NCBI GenBank assembly: GCA_025936175.1
Contig: JAICTV010000003.1
Coordinates: 1 to 64,000 of the forward strand
Direction of reading: 5' to 3'
Source of the DNA: Phycisphaerae bacterium
GTDB lineage: Bacteria; Planctomycetota; Phycisphaerae; Tepidisphaerales; Tepidisphaeraceae
Length of the DNA: 64,000 bases
Within the stretch, counting starts at the first letter, position 1. Every line of letters starts with the position of its first letter. The notes below the pieces were generated by a model, which was given only the letters and a program-made list of their open reading frames with translations, was not told the origin of the DNA and searched no databases. Position numbers and translations under genes: made by a program. This document shows positions 53,201 through 60,543 of the stretch, one piece after another.

Positions 53201-53946
53201 TTGATCCCGATCTCCCGCGCGCGGTCCATCGTGATGCGGTAGCGCTCGTCGGTCTGCAGTTCCTTGCGCCACGTGCGCGGGGGGAGCAGCACCATCTTTT
53301 CCAGCGGGATCGACGCGGTGTCGATCGTGATCTTGTCCTTCGTGTTCAGCGTCGGAAACTGATTCGGATAGCACTCAACGGTCCCGCCGCCGTCGGCGTG
53401 CGCGACCGTCACGATGTAGCCGATGTACAGCCCGGCCGCCTGCGACAGCTTGAATGAAAGGTTGATCCAGTCCTTCAGCTCCTGCAGCGTCCCCGGCTCG
53501 ACGACCGGCATGCGCAGGTGCTCGAAGAGGAATCGGCTGTCGGCGGGCACCTGGGTCGATTCGCACCACGGGTCTTCGCCGCTGATGACGACCACGCCGC
53601 CCTGCGGGTGCGACCCGGCGAGCGTGCCCAGCGCCAGCGCATCGGACGCGACGTGCACGCCGACCGATTTCATCGTCACGATCGACTTGATCGGCGCCAT
53701 CTGCGAGCCGTTGGCCGAAGCGACGCCCAGGGCTTCATTGTTCGCCTGGTACGCGCGGACGCCGTGCGATTTGAGCAAGTCTTTGAGATCGCCCAGGACG
53801 TCGAAGAACCCGGCGACGGGAGAGCCGGGGTAGCCGGTCATGAGACCGACGCCGCCCTCGGTTTCGAGGGCGCCTTTGACGAGGGCTTCGTTTCCAATGA
53901 AGACGGCGCGGCCGGAGGAGGCCAGGAAGCGCGGATCGGTTGCCAT
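50209..53946 (-). CDS. Indolepyruvate ferredoxin oxidoreductase-type 2-oxoacid oxidoreductase (alpha-beta fusion)
   Basis: A 1245-residue single-chain enzyme that oxidatively decarboxylates a 2-oxoacid (indolepyruvate or another arylpyruvate is the usual family role) with thiamine diphosphate and ferredoxin. Seen: N-terminal pyrimidine-binding domain (GLMTGYPGSPVAGFFDVL, YQANNEALG), TPP domain with VFMGDGTFFHSGQLA and ILENGTTAMTG, a ferredoxin-like domain (CEDCRECTKATACPG...CVNDGACERV...CPSF), a gamma/IorB domain (LAGVGGMGIGVVGAIL), and a C-terminal about 290-residue extension (DUF6537-like). ATG 53946 was preferred to TTG/ATG upstream by AAGGA and the family start. The insertion AGPERSEGPDGP near residue 810 is encoded by a palindrome. 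Confidence 0.87.
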   Translation of the reverse strand: MATDPRFLASSGRAVFIGNEALVKGALETEGGVGLMTGYPGSPVAGFFDVLGDLKDLLKSHGVRAYQANNEALGVASANGSQMAPIKSIVTMKSVGVHVASDALALGTLAGSHPQGGVVVISGEDPWCESTQVPADSRFLFEHLRMPVVEPGTLQELKDWINLSFKLSQAAGLYIGYIVTVAHADGGGTVECYPNQFPTLNTKDKITIDTASIPLEKMVLLPPRTWRKELQTDERYRITMDRAREIGINRIYPATRACPFSGKPGDAPAPIGFITTGMGRPYLEHVLFELGLAGMFPILNMGMSYPADAPLVAEFSKLCKTMIVIEERRSFLEKNIRDAAFKQLSHEDARDVVSRLFGKKFPGNVDGIPDTRGLNYSVLAQKLIPLIKSTDEIPAEQRNGRLTAEMQRLREASKPKLQVITDKIVSRTPTFCPGCPHRDSSSVLLEVRKNFADPEYMKRVHNRAPVDMVAHGDTGCYTMLMFAPTEQLMHNYSGMGLGGATGSGIDPFITNKQIVFMGDGTFFHSGQLAISNSIKAAQDITYIILENGTTAMTGHQEHAGLADDLLGNKHYIQDIEKIVRGMAAHSPIKILKMTPEDREGYKKALEETILSDGVKIIIADKECGITHNRTVMRAERKTIKEKGYLPEKTHMNITPEVCEDCRECTKATACPGLTVVDTDYGKKIDTDLTWCVNDGACERVRTSNDYGTSVKPCPSFEQIKIVRSKRKRYSLPNMHLDRLPEPKAIHDMRAGSTWRCHLAGVGGMGIGVVGAILVRAGHKEGYRVLFQDKKGLAIRTGGVYSQMTFVKDAGPERSEGPDGPQVTGSIPYGKADLLLGVDILEAARATDPREQFRVAHKGYTTAVLNLHKQPTVYALLGRDDFSPEELRDEVFEHCKVEHSFAKDLSKICEERLGSKLYVNIMMVGVAYQLGLIPVSAHSIAWAIKDSISREHRKNLKAFNIGRKIALEPRALPIKPEPETWQQLVTNKSRILRKTKLRGRKWGEDFERLVDTAMKVMRDLSDAQKYDLAIRLYDLMQYQDFHYAKRYMDLVRGVYKRDSGSEGAAEKKLAVTHAVIWNLAKVMLIKDEPYVAYLLTRYEKKVRDIAKYNVDESNGDRIVYRHHTSPEFNLGKWRVRFKMTTSDWQLNLVRKMKWWRKLPGWHKREVAFCDWYIGLLDRVSLAANGYEQALRVLKSPEQVSGYREVRYPKMDATRQSVEAELGAGLPKVELNVRKNVLDAFRTPAGV
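51495..51521 (-). repeat. In-frame palindromic element inside the oxidoreductase gene
   Basis: CCGGCCC and GGGACCGG arms around TTCGCTTCGCTC. It encodes the AGPERSEGPDGP segment in the IorB-like part. The GAGCGAAGCGAAGG core is a known intergenic repeat sequence in several bacterial groups. Confidence 0.6.
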
Positions 53947-53972
53947 TTCAGTCTGTCCTTCCGCGAGGAAGA

Positions 53973-54049
53973 ATTGAGTCATTGGGCGATCGCGTCATTT
54001 GAGCCATTGAAACAATGGCGCGATGACTCAATCACTCAATCGCTCAATG
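53973..54049. repeat. Imperfect palindrome upstream of the oxidoreductase gene
   Basis: ATTGAGTCATTGGGCGATCG... (53973-54009) and its degenerate inverse (54013-54049) meet at a three-base loop (AAA). It contains repeated TCAAT/ATTGA motifs. It lies 27 bp before the start codon at 53946, so it may affect that gene. Confidence 0.55.
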
Positions 54050-54345
54050 CTTCGCGACGTGGCTTACGGCCCTAGGTTCCTGTTTACCGCACGGCCGCAG
54101 GAGACGTCGTTTTGCACCGCGAGCTAGAGACTCTTGGCCTCGCGCGGGAGACGCCAATGGCGTGGCCGCCGGGGCCGAAAAGAGCGAAACACCATTCCTT
54201 ATCGGTCCAATTTGACCAGGAAGGGGAGAGAGATCATACCCCGCGGAACCGTCGCGACCAAGGGTGCTCGCTAAGTTGCGCAGGGACAGGAGACTACGAC
54301 GGCGGCGGGCGAGGGTTCGTATGGTCGTGGCCGGTGATTGTTGAA

Positions 54346-54405
54346 TGTGGATTGTTGATTGTTGCGTGGAGGCGGAATCGACGCTTCAACAATCGACAAC
54401 CCACA
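54346..54405. repeat. ATTGTTG-type inverted repeat
   Basis: TGTGGATTGTTGATTGTTG (54346-54364) and CAACAATCGACAACCCACA (54387-54405) pair with two mismatches. Similar TTGATTGTTGAATG repeats occur as intergenic elements in many bacteria. Confidence 0.5.
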
Positions 54406-54704
54406 ATCGTTCCATCCCTCAAACTTTGACGTCCGCTAACCCCAACGTCCGCGTGCGAACTGTGTCCGATAACATCGCGTAGGACTATCGAATACCCGCT
54501 ACATTCTCGCCAATTGACCTGGAAATAAATCTCGTTTGCTCCTGCCCGGATTGTTTTGGAAATACACACAAGCCTTGCCGCTTGGCAGGCCGATGAGAGA
54601 GGCGGGTTGAGGCCCACGGACGTAAAGGGCCGGATGTTCGAGGGCGGCACGCGCGCGGCCAGGGATGTATGCCCGCGCGGGGCCGGTTGTTCCGGAGGCA
54701 TCGG

Positions 54705-54806
54705 ATGCAAGGTCTTCTCGCATCGATTTTCGCGCAGGTCGCCGAGCTCGGCGTCTTTTTTGCCGCCGCCGCCGCGTTGGTTGCCGGGGCGTTGGCGCTG
54801 CGCTAA
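54705..54806 (+). CDS. 33-residue hydrophobic small protein or leader peptide
   Basis: ATG 54705 lies six bases after GGAGG (54694-54698), a strong ribosome site. The ORF encodes MQGLLASIFAQVAELGVFFA and ends AALVAGALALR, with an uninterrupted hydrophobic stretch of about 17 residues that could form a membrane helix. It is followed by a structured region and a terminator, before the sulfite dehydrogenase genes. It could be a small membrane protein or a leader peptide; no related peptide is known to me. The ribosome site is the main evidence for translation. Confidence 0.5.
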   Translation: MQGLLASIFAQVAELGVFFAAAAALVAGALALR

Positions 54807-54850
54807 GCCGTGGCCGGGTTTTTTGTTCGGTTGAAGATCGCCTCGTGATC

Positions 54851-54990
54851 GTCTCTGAGGCGGATCCTCGTCTGGCGAAGCTCCGGTAGAACGTCGCAAT
54901 CCGCTTCTGACGTTTTGATCGGCGCGAGGTCCGAGAGACATTACGGGTGAAATAAAAAAAGTCCTCCGCATTTGTTGCGGGGGACTTTTT
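54851..54990 (+). ncRNA. Structured leader/ncRNA ending in terminator, upstream of sulfite dehydrogenase
   Basis: An outer helix GTCTCT/AGAGAC (54851-54856 with 54934-54939) encloses a 9-bp helix GAGGCGGAT/ATCCGCTTC (54857-54865 with 54899-54907, one GU pair). Then GTCCTCCGCA (54961-54970) and TGCGGGGGAC (54976-54985), followed by TTTTT, form a terminator that fits the plus strand best (GU pair instead of a mismatch). The stop of transcription would be 30 bases before ATG 55021, which fits either an sRNA or a conditional terminator. No known riboswitch class was recognised. Confidence 0.45.
54961..54990 (+). terminator. Strong intrinsic terminator before sulfite dehydrogenase genes
   Basis: A 10-bp stem with a five-base loop followed by five T. 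A seven-base A-run in front also makes it usable on the minus strand, but there one pair is lost. Confidence 0.7.
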
Positions 54991-55004
54991 GTTTGCGCGA
55001 TCGT

Positions 55005-55010
55005 TACACT
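55005..55010 (+). promoter_or_regulatory. -10-like TACACT before the sulfite dehydrogenase gene
   Basis: TACACT, ten bases, ATG 55021. This promoter would lie after the terminator at 54961-54990, giving the gene an independent, nearly leaderless transcript. Confidence 0.35.
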
Positions 55011-55020
55011 TTGACGCGCA

Positions 55021-56247
55021 ATGCACCTCATCGATCGACGAACGTTTCTCAAAATCAGCGGACTGACCGGAGCGGGAATAGTGGCGCCGCGCGTTGTGTT
55101 CGCGGCGGATGCCACGAGCGCGGCAGCCGACAGGCCGCAAGCGGCTCCCTGGCGGTCGCGGCTCGTCAAGTTTCCCGAGAAGACGGAGATGATCCTGCTG
55201 ACGGATCGCCCGCCGCAGCTCGAGACCCCGCTCAAATACTTCAAGCAGGACCTGACGCCCAACGAAGCGTTCTTCGTGCGCTGGCATCTGTCGGGGATAC
55301 CGACCTCGGTCGATCTGGGCACGTTCCGATTATCGGTCGGCGGGCATGTCGAGAAGCCGCTGAGCCTGAGCGTCGCTGACTTAAAGAAGAACTTCGAGCC
55401 GGTGTCGCTGGTCGCGGTGGGGCAGTGCTCGGGCAACTCGCGGAGTTTCTTCCAGCCGCGCGTCGCCGGCGGACAGTGGGCCAACGGCGCGATGGGTTGC
55501 GCGAAGTGGACCGGTGTGCGTCTCAAAGATCTTCTCGAGCGCGCCGGCGTGAAGAGCGGCGCGGTTGACGTCCGTTTCGCCGGCCTCGATGAGCCGCCGC
55601 TACCGGACACCGCCAAGTTCGTCAAATCGCTCGATCTCCAGCATGCCGCCGACGGCGAAGTGATGGTCGCCTACGCGATGAACGATGCGGACCTGCCGAT
55701 GCTCAACGGCTATCCGCTGCGGTTGATCGTTCCCGGCTGGTTCGCGACCTACTGGGTCAAATCGCTGAACCAGATCAACGTCCTGCCGGAGAAGTTCAAA
55801 GGCTTCTGGATGGACAAGGCGTATCGCATCCCCAAAGCCGACAATCACAACGAATCGCCGCAGCGGCTTGCGACGGAGACGATCCCGATCAACAGGCACA
55901 CGCTGCGATCGATCTTCGTCACGCCGCCGAACGTCGCGGCCTTGGCGGACAAGCCAATTGAGGTCGAGGGTCTTGCCTTCGACGACGGCACCGGTGTAAC
56001 GAAGGTCGAACTCTCGTCCGACGGCGGAAAGAGCTGGAACGAAACGAAGTTCGTCGGCGATGACATGGGCAAATACGCCTGGCGACGATGGAAGACGAGC
56101 TGGACGCCGCCGGCGCCGGGATCGTTCACGCTCATGTGCTGCGCGACGAACAAGGCGGGCGTGATGCAGACGACCGCGCCGCAGTGGAACCGCAGCGGCT
56201 ATCAGCGCAACGTGATCGAGCAGATCCAGGTGGAGGTGCGGGCGTGA
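55021..56247 (+). CDS. Sulfite-oxidase-family molybdenum enzyme (SorA-like)
   Basis: A 408-residue enzyme exported by the Tat pathway (RRTFLK at 6-11). The molybdopterin domain has GQCSGNSRSFF with the molybdenum-ligating Cys136, and AMNDADLPMLNGYPLRLIVPGWF; the C-terminal dimerisation domain contains VEGLAFDDGTGVTKVELSSDGGKSWNE (in pieces). It should oxidise sulfite to sulfate in the periplasm and pass electrons to the cytochrome encoded by the overlapping next gene, as in SorAB; another substrate of the same family is possible. It may be transcribed from a promoter just after the leader's terminator. Confidence 0.87.
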   Translation: MHLIDRRTFLKISGLTGAGIVAPRVVFAADATSAAADRPQAAPWRSRLVKFPEKTEMILLTDRPPQLETPLKYFKQDLTPNEAFFVRWHLSGIPTSVDLGTFRLSVGGHVEKPLSLSVADLKKNFEPVSLVAVGQCSGNSRSFFQPRVAGGQWANGAMGCAKWTGVRLKDLLERAGVKSGAVDVRFAGLDEPPLPDTAKFVKSLDLQHAADGEVMVAYAMNDADLPMLNGYPLRLIVPGWFATYWVKSLNQINVLPEKFKGFWMDKAYRIPKADNHNESPQRLATETIPINRHTLRSIFVTPPNVAALADKPIEVEGLAFDDGTGVTKVELSSDGGKSWNETKFVGDDMGKYAWRRWKTSWTPPAPGSFTLMCCATNKAGVMQTTAPQWNRSGYQRNVIEQIQVEVRA

Positions 56248-57140
56248 AGCGAATCGCACTCCTGGTCATCGTTCTCGCTGCGTCGATCGCGCAGGCGCAG
56301 GTCAAATCGATCGAGCTTCCGAAGTATCAGCCGTACCTCCCGCCGGGCCCCGGCCGCGAGCTGTTCGCGACCTCGTGCCTCTCGTGTCACGCGACCCGCT
56401 ACATCACCATGCAGCCGGTGATGACGCAGGGAAAGTGGGAGGAGAGCGTCAGGAAGATGATCAAGACCTACGGCGCGCCGATCAGCGAGGAGCTCGTGCC
56501 GGAAATCGCGCAGTATCTCGTCGCGTTCCAACAGGCCCCGCTCGATCCGCTCTCGCGCGTGACGGCGAATCCGGAGCCGAAGATTTCCTTCGACCCGAAC
56601 GCTGGCGACGCTGGCAAGGGAAAAGCGGTCTACGCGCGGGCGTGCGCGTCGTGTCACGGGACGGAAGGCAAAGGCGACGGCCCGGCGATGGCGAACCTGT
56701 TGCCGGTCGCGACGAACTTGACGGCCGGCCGTTTCGCGCGATCGGCGGTCGTCCGCGCGATCACGCACGGCGTGCCGGGGACGTCGATGCCGGCGTTTCC
56801 GTCGCTCTCTGCGGGCGACGTCCAGGACGTCGTCGCTTGCGTGACGCAGATGGGCGGTGCGACCGAACCGACGATCGTCTCCGATCAGGCGAAGCTGCTC
56901 TTCACGCAGAACTGCGCGAGCTGTCACGGAAACGACGGCCGTGGCGACGGTTTCAACGCGTCCACTCTGCCGCGCGCGCCGACGAACTTCAGCCAGCGCG
57001 AACCGGCGACCGAACAGGCGCTCAAGGCGATCACCGACGGCGTCGCGGGCACGCCGATGCCGTCGTGGAAGGCGAAATTGGCCGACCCCCAGCGGAAGCT
57101 GCTGGCGGATTACGTCCGCACGCTTTACCACGGCGACTAA
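56244..57140 (+). CDS. Secreted cytochrome c with three heme sites (SorB-like)
   Basis: A 298-residue exported protein starting at GTG 56244, which overlaps the previous stop (GTGA) and follows GGAGGTG. A signal peptide ends around QAQA. CLSCH, CASCH and CASCH are three CxxCH heme-binding motifs, so three cytochrome c-like domains. It probably accepts electrons from the sulfite dehydrogenase-like enzyme and passes them to a terminal oxidase or cytochrome; usual SorB subunits have one heme, so three heme domains are unusual. Confidence 0.88.
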   Translation: MKRIALLVIVLAASIAQAQVKSIELPKYQPYLPPGPGRELFATSCLSCHATRYITMQPVMTQGKWEESVRKMIKTYGAPISEELVPEIAQYLVAFQQAPLDPLSRVTANPEPKISFDPNAGDAGKGKAVYARACASCHGTEGKGDGPAMANLLPVATNLTAGRFARSAVVRAITHGVPGTSMPAFPSLSAGDVQDVVACVTQMGGATEPTIVSDQAKLLFTQNCASCHGNDGRGDGFNASTLPRAPTNFSQREPATEQALKAITDGVAGTPMPSWKAKLADPQRKLLADYVRTLYHGD

Positions 57141-57161
57141 CCCACTCACCGCCCACCATAA

Positions 57162-57390
57162 CTTGTCATCCCGAGGTACTCCGAGGGATCTCGGACAGGC
57201 TCGTCTCAATCCTCTCCCGTAGGGGCGAGGCCTGCCTCGCCCGCATTTGCGAGTCGCGCATTTCCCGCCAAACTCGAAGAGCGCGACGCCTGCGTCGCTC
57301 CGACAGAATCCGGCGAATCACGGGGTTGAGACAGAGCCTCCCGGAGACGAGTGGCCCGCGAGATCCCTCGGAGTACCTCGGGATGACAAG
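57162..57390 (+). repeat. Palindromic repeat family, copy C with a 164-base loop
   Basis: Arms at 57162-57194 and 57359-57390, nearly identical to copy B, but 164 bases apart. The loop contains two other palindromes: GGGGCGAGGC-CTGCC-TCGCCC (about 57222-57242) and GAGCGCGACGCCTGCGTCGCTC (about 57279-57300). Confidence 0.75.
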
Positions 57391-57485
57391 GGCGGCTTTG
57401 CGGGCTTGGTGGACAGTCGCCAGCGACTAAACCTCTGCCGCCCGCGTCGCACTCACCTTCCAACTTCAACGATCGGAGTGCATCC

Positions 57486-57824
57486 ATGCAGGCTTCGAAA
57501 CGGGCCGGGGTCGGGTTGGTTGTGGTGATGACGGCGGTTCTGACCGGCGTCGCGCTGGCGCAGCCGCGCGGCGGCGGGGGAGGTGGCGGCGGACAACACG
57601 GCCCGCCGCCGGGCGGGGGGCAGGGCCAGGGGCAGCAGCACGGACAAGGCGGCGGGGGCGGCGGTGGCAACGGTCCCACCAGCCGGCCGAGTCCCGATCA
57701 ACTCTTCGATCGCGCGGACACGGATCACAACGGCGTGCTGTCGCGCGAGGAGTTCAAGGCGTTCCTCGCCCATCGTCCGCCGTCCCCGCAGCGACCGCCG
57801 CAGGGGTCGGGGGATAACAGTTGA
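57486..57824 (+). CDS. Small secreted EF-hand protein
   Basis: A 112-residue exported protein. GGAG precedes the ATG by about eight bases. A signal peptide ends at VALAQ; a long Gly/Gln/His-rich stretch (about 27-62) follows, then one EF-hand calcium-binding loop (FDRADTDHNGVLSREEFKAFL, about 74-94) and a Pro-rich tail. Such short EF-hand proteins are common in planctomycetes; function unknown. Confidence 0.75.
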   Translation: MQASKRAGVGLVVVMTAVLTGVALAQPRGGGGGGGGQHGPPPGGGQGQGQQHGQGGGGGGGNGPTSRPSPDQLFDRADTDHNGVLSREEFKAFLAHRPPSPQRPPQGSGDNS

Positions 57825-57865
57825 CCCTGAGGCAAACGGCCGAAAGATTCTGCGAGCTTTTCCGC

Positions 57866-57940
57866 AACGTCATGCTGAGAGGGTTTTTATTTACATGGCC
57901 GGGAACGCTGCAAGGCGTGTCACCCTGAGAGCATGTCTAC
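57866..57940 (+). repeat. Degenerate half copies of the palindromic repeat
   Basis: AACGTCATGCTGAGAGG (about 57868-57884) and GTGTCACCCTGAGAGCATG (about 57917-57935) match the left end of the repeat arms without a matching right arm. They precede the complete copy D. Confidence 0.5.
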
Positions 57941-57958
57941 ACAGCGCGACGTGCGAGC

Positions 57959-58032
57959 GTTGTCATGCTGAGGTACTCCGAAGCATCTGCCTTCGCGCAC
58001 GCAGATGCTTCGGAGTACCTCAGCATGACAAC
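57959..58032 (+). repeat. Palindromic repeat family, copy D (perfect)
   Basis: Two 32-base arms (57959-57990 and 58001-58032) beginning GTTGTCATGCTGAGGTACTC are perfect inverses around a ten-base loop. Compared with copy B, changes (CC to GC, AGGGATCTCGG to AAGCATCTGC) occur in both arms together. Confidence 0.85.
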
Positions 58033-58080
58033 TCGTAGACGATTAGCCTTCTTCCTTCGAGTGAGATCGAATCCGTTTCA

Positions 58081-60486
58081 TCACGCCGCGGCCGCCGCGC
58101 TGGCGGGGACGTCGACACCGGTCTCCGGTCCCCTCGGCCGAATCCGCGGCATCAGCACCGCCGACAGCGCGTAGTACGCGAACGCGACGAGCAGCAGATA
58201 ATTGAACCCGATCATCAGCGAGAGCTGCTCACTCAATCCGCCGAGGATGATCCCCGCGACGTTGGATCCGAAATCCAGATCCGGCTGTTTCGATTCGCGG
58301 AAGCTGGTCGCGAAGATCACGCCGGCGAAGAAGACGGGGACAAACACGACAGCGCAGGAAGCGATTGTTCGCATCGTCGGCGCGAGCGACAGGAACCAGT
58401 CCATCGGCACCAGCGCGTTCACCAGCAGTGAAACGGCCAGCAGCGCGTAGTACGGCCAGAGGTTCCGCGGCTTGATCGCCAGCACGAAGAGGTTGGCGAT
58501 CAGGATCATGATGAGGATCGCGAAGAAGACGATCGAGTTGACGATCCACGTCGAGCCGAAGAGCAGCGCCATGTGGACGACGCCCTTGGTCTCCAGCAGC
58601 ATGAACCCCGCGCCGAGGAAGAACATCTGCCCGCTCGGCCGCCCGCGCAGGCTCCCGCCGCGGCTGAAGAAGACCGGCCACGCGAAGGCGAGCAGGATGA
58701 TCAGCGCCAAGCCCGCCATCATCACCATGCCGCGGAGGTTGTGGTCGGGGATGCGCTTCTCGCGGAGATAAAGCTGCGGCCAGTTGTCCTGGGGCTGAAG
58801 CGCCAGCGCCGCGTACGCCGCCTTCACTTCCGGATCCGACACGTTCGCCGGCTGCGTCGTCACGACCTTCGCCGGTCCGATCTTTCGCCACTGCTCATCG
58901 CCCCCCGGCATGGCCGCGACGTCGTCGGCAAAGCCGTTCACGCTCTCGTTGCGCGCCGGCTGATAGTTCGCCCAGAAGAACTTTTTCTTCTCGAACGTCG
59001 AGCGGATGCGTTCCACCGCCGCCGGATCGGTGCTGACGATGACGAACGTGATGTGATTCGCCTGGTTGTGCTCGGGCCGGATCTCGTCCTGATACGGCAG
59101 CGAGATGACGATCGGCTCGACGTTGAAGACCTGCCTGGCCATGTCGCGGATGCGGCCGACGACCCATCCCTGGCGGTAATAGTTGTAGGTGCAGAACACG
59201 CCGCCGGGTTTGAGCTTGCTCTTGACGTCCTCGAACGCCTGCTTGGTGAAGAGGAAGTTTTCCAGGCGGATGCTCGAGTAGCCTGAGTGCAGCACGAGCG
59301 AATCGACCAGCGCGTAAATCGCCAGGTCATACTTGCCGCTCGTCTTCCGGGCGAAGCTGCGGCCGTCGTCGAGGTGAATGCTGACGCGGGGATCGTCGTA
59401 GGGATGATCCGGATGATCCCAGCGCCCGATCTGGTTGATCATCGGATCGATCTCGACCGCGTCGACGTGCTTGGCGCCGTAGTGCAGGGCGGCGGAGACG
59501 TCGTTGCCGCTCCCGGCGCCGATGATCATCACGTCTTCGAACGCCTTCCCGCCGGAATCGCGGTTGAGCAGGTGCGGCAGCGAGTAGGCGGACCCTTCCT
59601 CCTGCACCTTAAGCATCCGCTGGTGCGCGATGTTGTTGGTGTCGATGTCGCCGGTCTGCGGGATGTAGGCGATCTTGTAGTAGGGCGACCAGAAGAGCTG
59701 CCCCTGCTGCCCGACGCCGAAGGCGCTCAGCGCGACGAGGAACATGATCGCCATCGCGCCGAAGACCTGCAGCGGGTTCCAGCGGCCGACGAAATAGAGC
59801 AGCAGCACGACGATGACGATGAACCAGTTGTGCGGTGAGAGCTGGCGATAGCTCATCGCCGCGAAGACGGCGATGCCGGTCAGGCTGCCGAGCACGTCGA
59901 TCGTATAGGCGGCGACGCGGTTGGGGATGGCGTCGAACGCCCGGCCCATCGTCTGCCCGAGCCCGACGAAGGTGACGGCGATGAGCGTGAAGAACACGCC
60001 GCCCACCACTTCGATCGGAATGATGTAGAACTTGCTCGGGTCCTTGGGGCGATACTCGGTGCCGAAGTAAACGAGCTGCGGCGATTTCTGCTGGTTGCCG
60101 ACCGTGATGGAGAGCTTGCTGTCGGGGCGGTTGTAGAGGTTGAAGACGATCAGCGCCAGCGCGATCGTGAGCATCGTCAGCGGGATCACCCAGCGGATGA
60201 AATTCTGACGGCGCGACGCGGTCAGCAGGCCGACGCTCATGCCGAGAAAGCACGCCAGCAGCACGATGTTGGTGAAGAACGTCAGGAAAACGACGGTGCT
60301 CCCGAACCAGCGGATCGACGCCAGCTCGAAGAACAGGATCAGAAAGCTGATCAGGAACAGATCGAGATAAGGACGGCGCGGGAGCTGTGGCCCGGGCTTC
60401 TCAGCCGCCGGCTCAGCGCCTTTCGCCTCGTCCTGAGGCACGTCGATCACGGGAAGCGCGGAATGTTCGGTGGTCGATGTCGTCAT
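58081..60486 (-). CDS. Spermidine-synthase-like polytopic membrane protein
   Basis: An 801-residue protein: two groups of hydrophobic helices (about 45-270 and 605-790) flank a soluble Rossmann-like methyltransferase/spermidine synthase-type domain (about 290-560: VMIIGAGSGNDVSAALHYGAKHVDAVEIDPMI, HLDDGRSFARKTSGKYDLAIYALVDSLV). Membrane-bound spermidine synthase-like proteins of this layout occur in many bacteria, with no firm function; polyamine transfer is not established. ATG 60486 begins MTTSTTEHS; longer frames run antisense into the next gene. It is divergent from the macro-domain gene. Confidence 0.8.
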   Translation of the reverse strand: MTTSTTEHSALPVIDVPQDEAKGAEPAAEKPGPQLPRRPYLDLFLISFLILFFELASIRWFGSTVVFLTFFTNIVLLACFLGMSVGLLTASRRQNFIRWVIPLTMLTIALALIVFNLYNRPDSKLSITVGNQQKSPQLVYFGTEYRPKDPSKFYIIPIEVVGGVFFTLIAVTFVGLGQTMGRAFDAIPNRVAAYTIDVLGSLTGIAVFAAMSYRQLSPHNWFIVIVVLLLYFVGRWNPLQVFGAMAIMFLVALSAFGVGQQGQLFWSPYYKIAYIPQTGDIDTNNIAHQRMLKVQEEGSAYSLPHLLNRDSGGKAFEDVMIIGAGSGNDVSAALHYGAKHVDAVEIDPMINQIGRWDHPDHPYDDPRVSIHLDDGRSFARKTSGKYDLAIYALVDSLVLHSGYSSIRLENFLFTKQAFEDVKSKLKPGGVFCTYNYYRQGWVVGRIRDMARQVFNVEPIVISLPYQDEIRPEHNQANHITFVIVSTDPAAVERIRSTFEKKKFFWANYQPARNESVNGFADDVAAMPGGDEQWRKIGPAKVVTTQPANVSDPEVKAAYAALALQPQDNWPQLYLREKRIPDHNLRGMVMMAGLALIILLAFAWPVFFSRGGSLRGRPSGQMFFLGAGFMLLETKGVVHMALLFGSTWIVNSIVFFAILIMILIANLFVLAIKPRNLWPYYALLAVSLLVNALVPMDWFLSLAPTMRTIASCAVVFVPVFFAGVIFATSFRESKQPDLDFGSNVAGIILGGLSEQLSLMIGFNYLLLVAFAYYALSAVLMPRIRPRGPETGVDVPASAAAAA

Positions 60487-60543
60487 GACGCGCGGGATTG
60501 TAATGACCTGGCATAAAATGAGCGATCCGCGGGAGGCCACCAA

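Larger units (their letters stand above)
53947..55020. other. 1.07 kb region without a large gene
   Basis: This region holds, in order, an imperfect palindrome at 53973-54049, a second at 54346-54405, a 33-codon ORF at 54705-54806, and a structured, terminator-ended stretch at 54851-54990 just before the sulfite dehydrogenase genes. The intervals 54050-54345 and 54406-54704 show nothing I can name. Confidence 0.5.

Noticed and set aside
54556-54834. 92-codon plus-strand frame overlapping the 33-codon ORF
   Set aside because: It has no ribosome site and is Arg/Pro/Gly-rich; the short ORF in another frame has a strong GGAGG.
56000-57100. CRISPR, prophage or transposase in or near the sulfite dehydrogenase region
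   Set aside because: No regularly spaced direct repeats, phage structural genes or DDE/serine recombinase motifs were seen here or elsewhere in the window.
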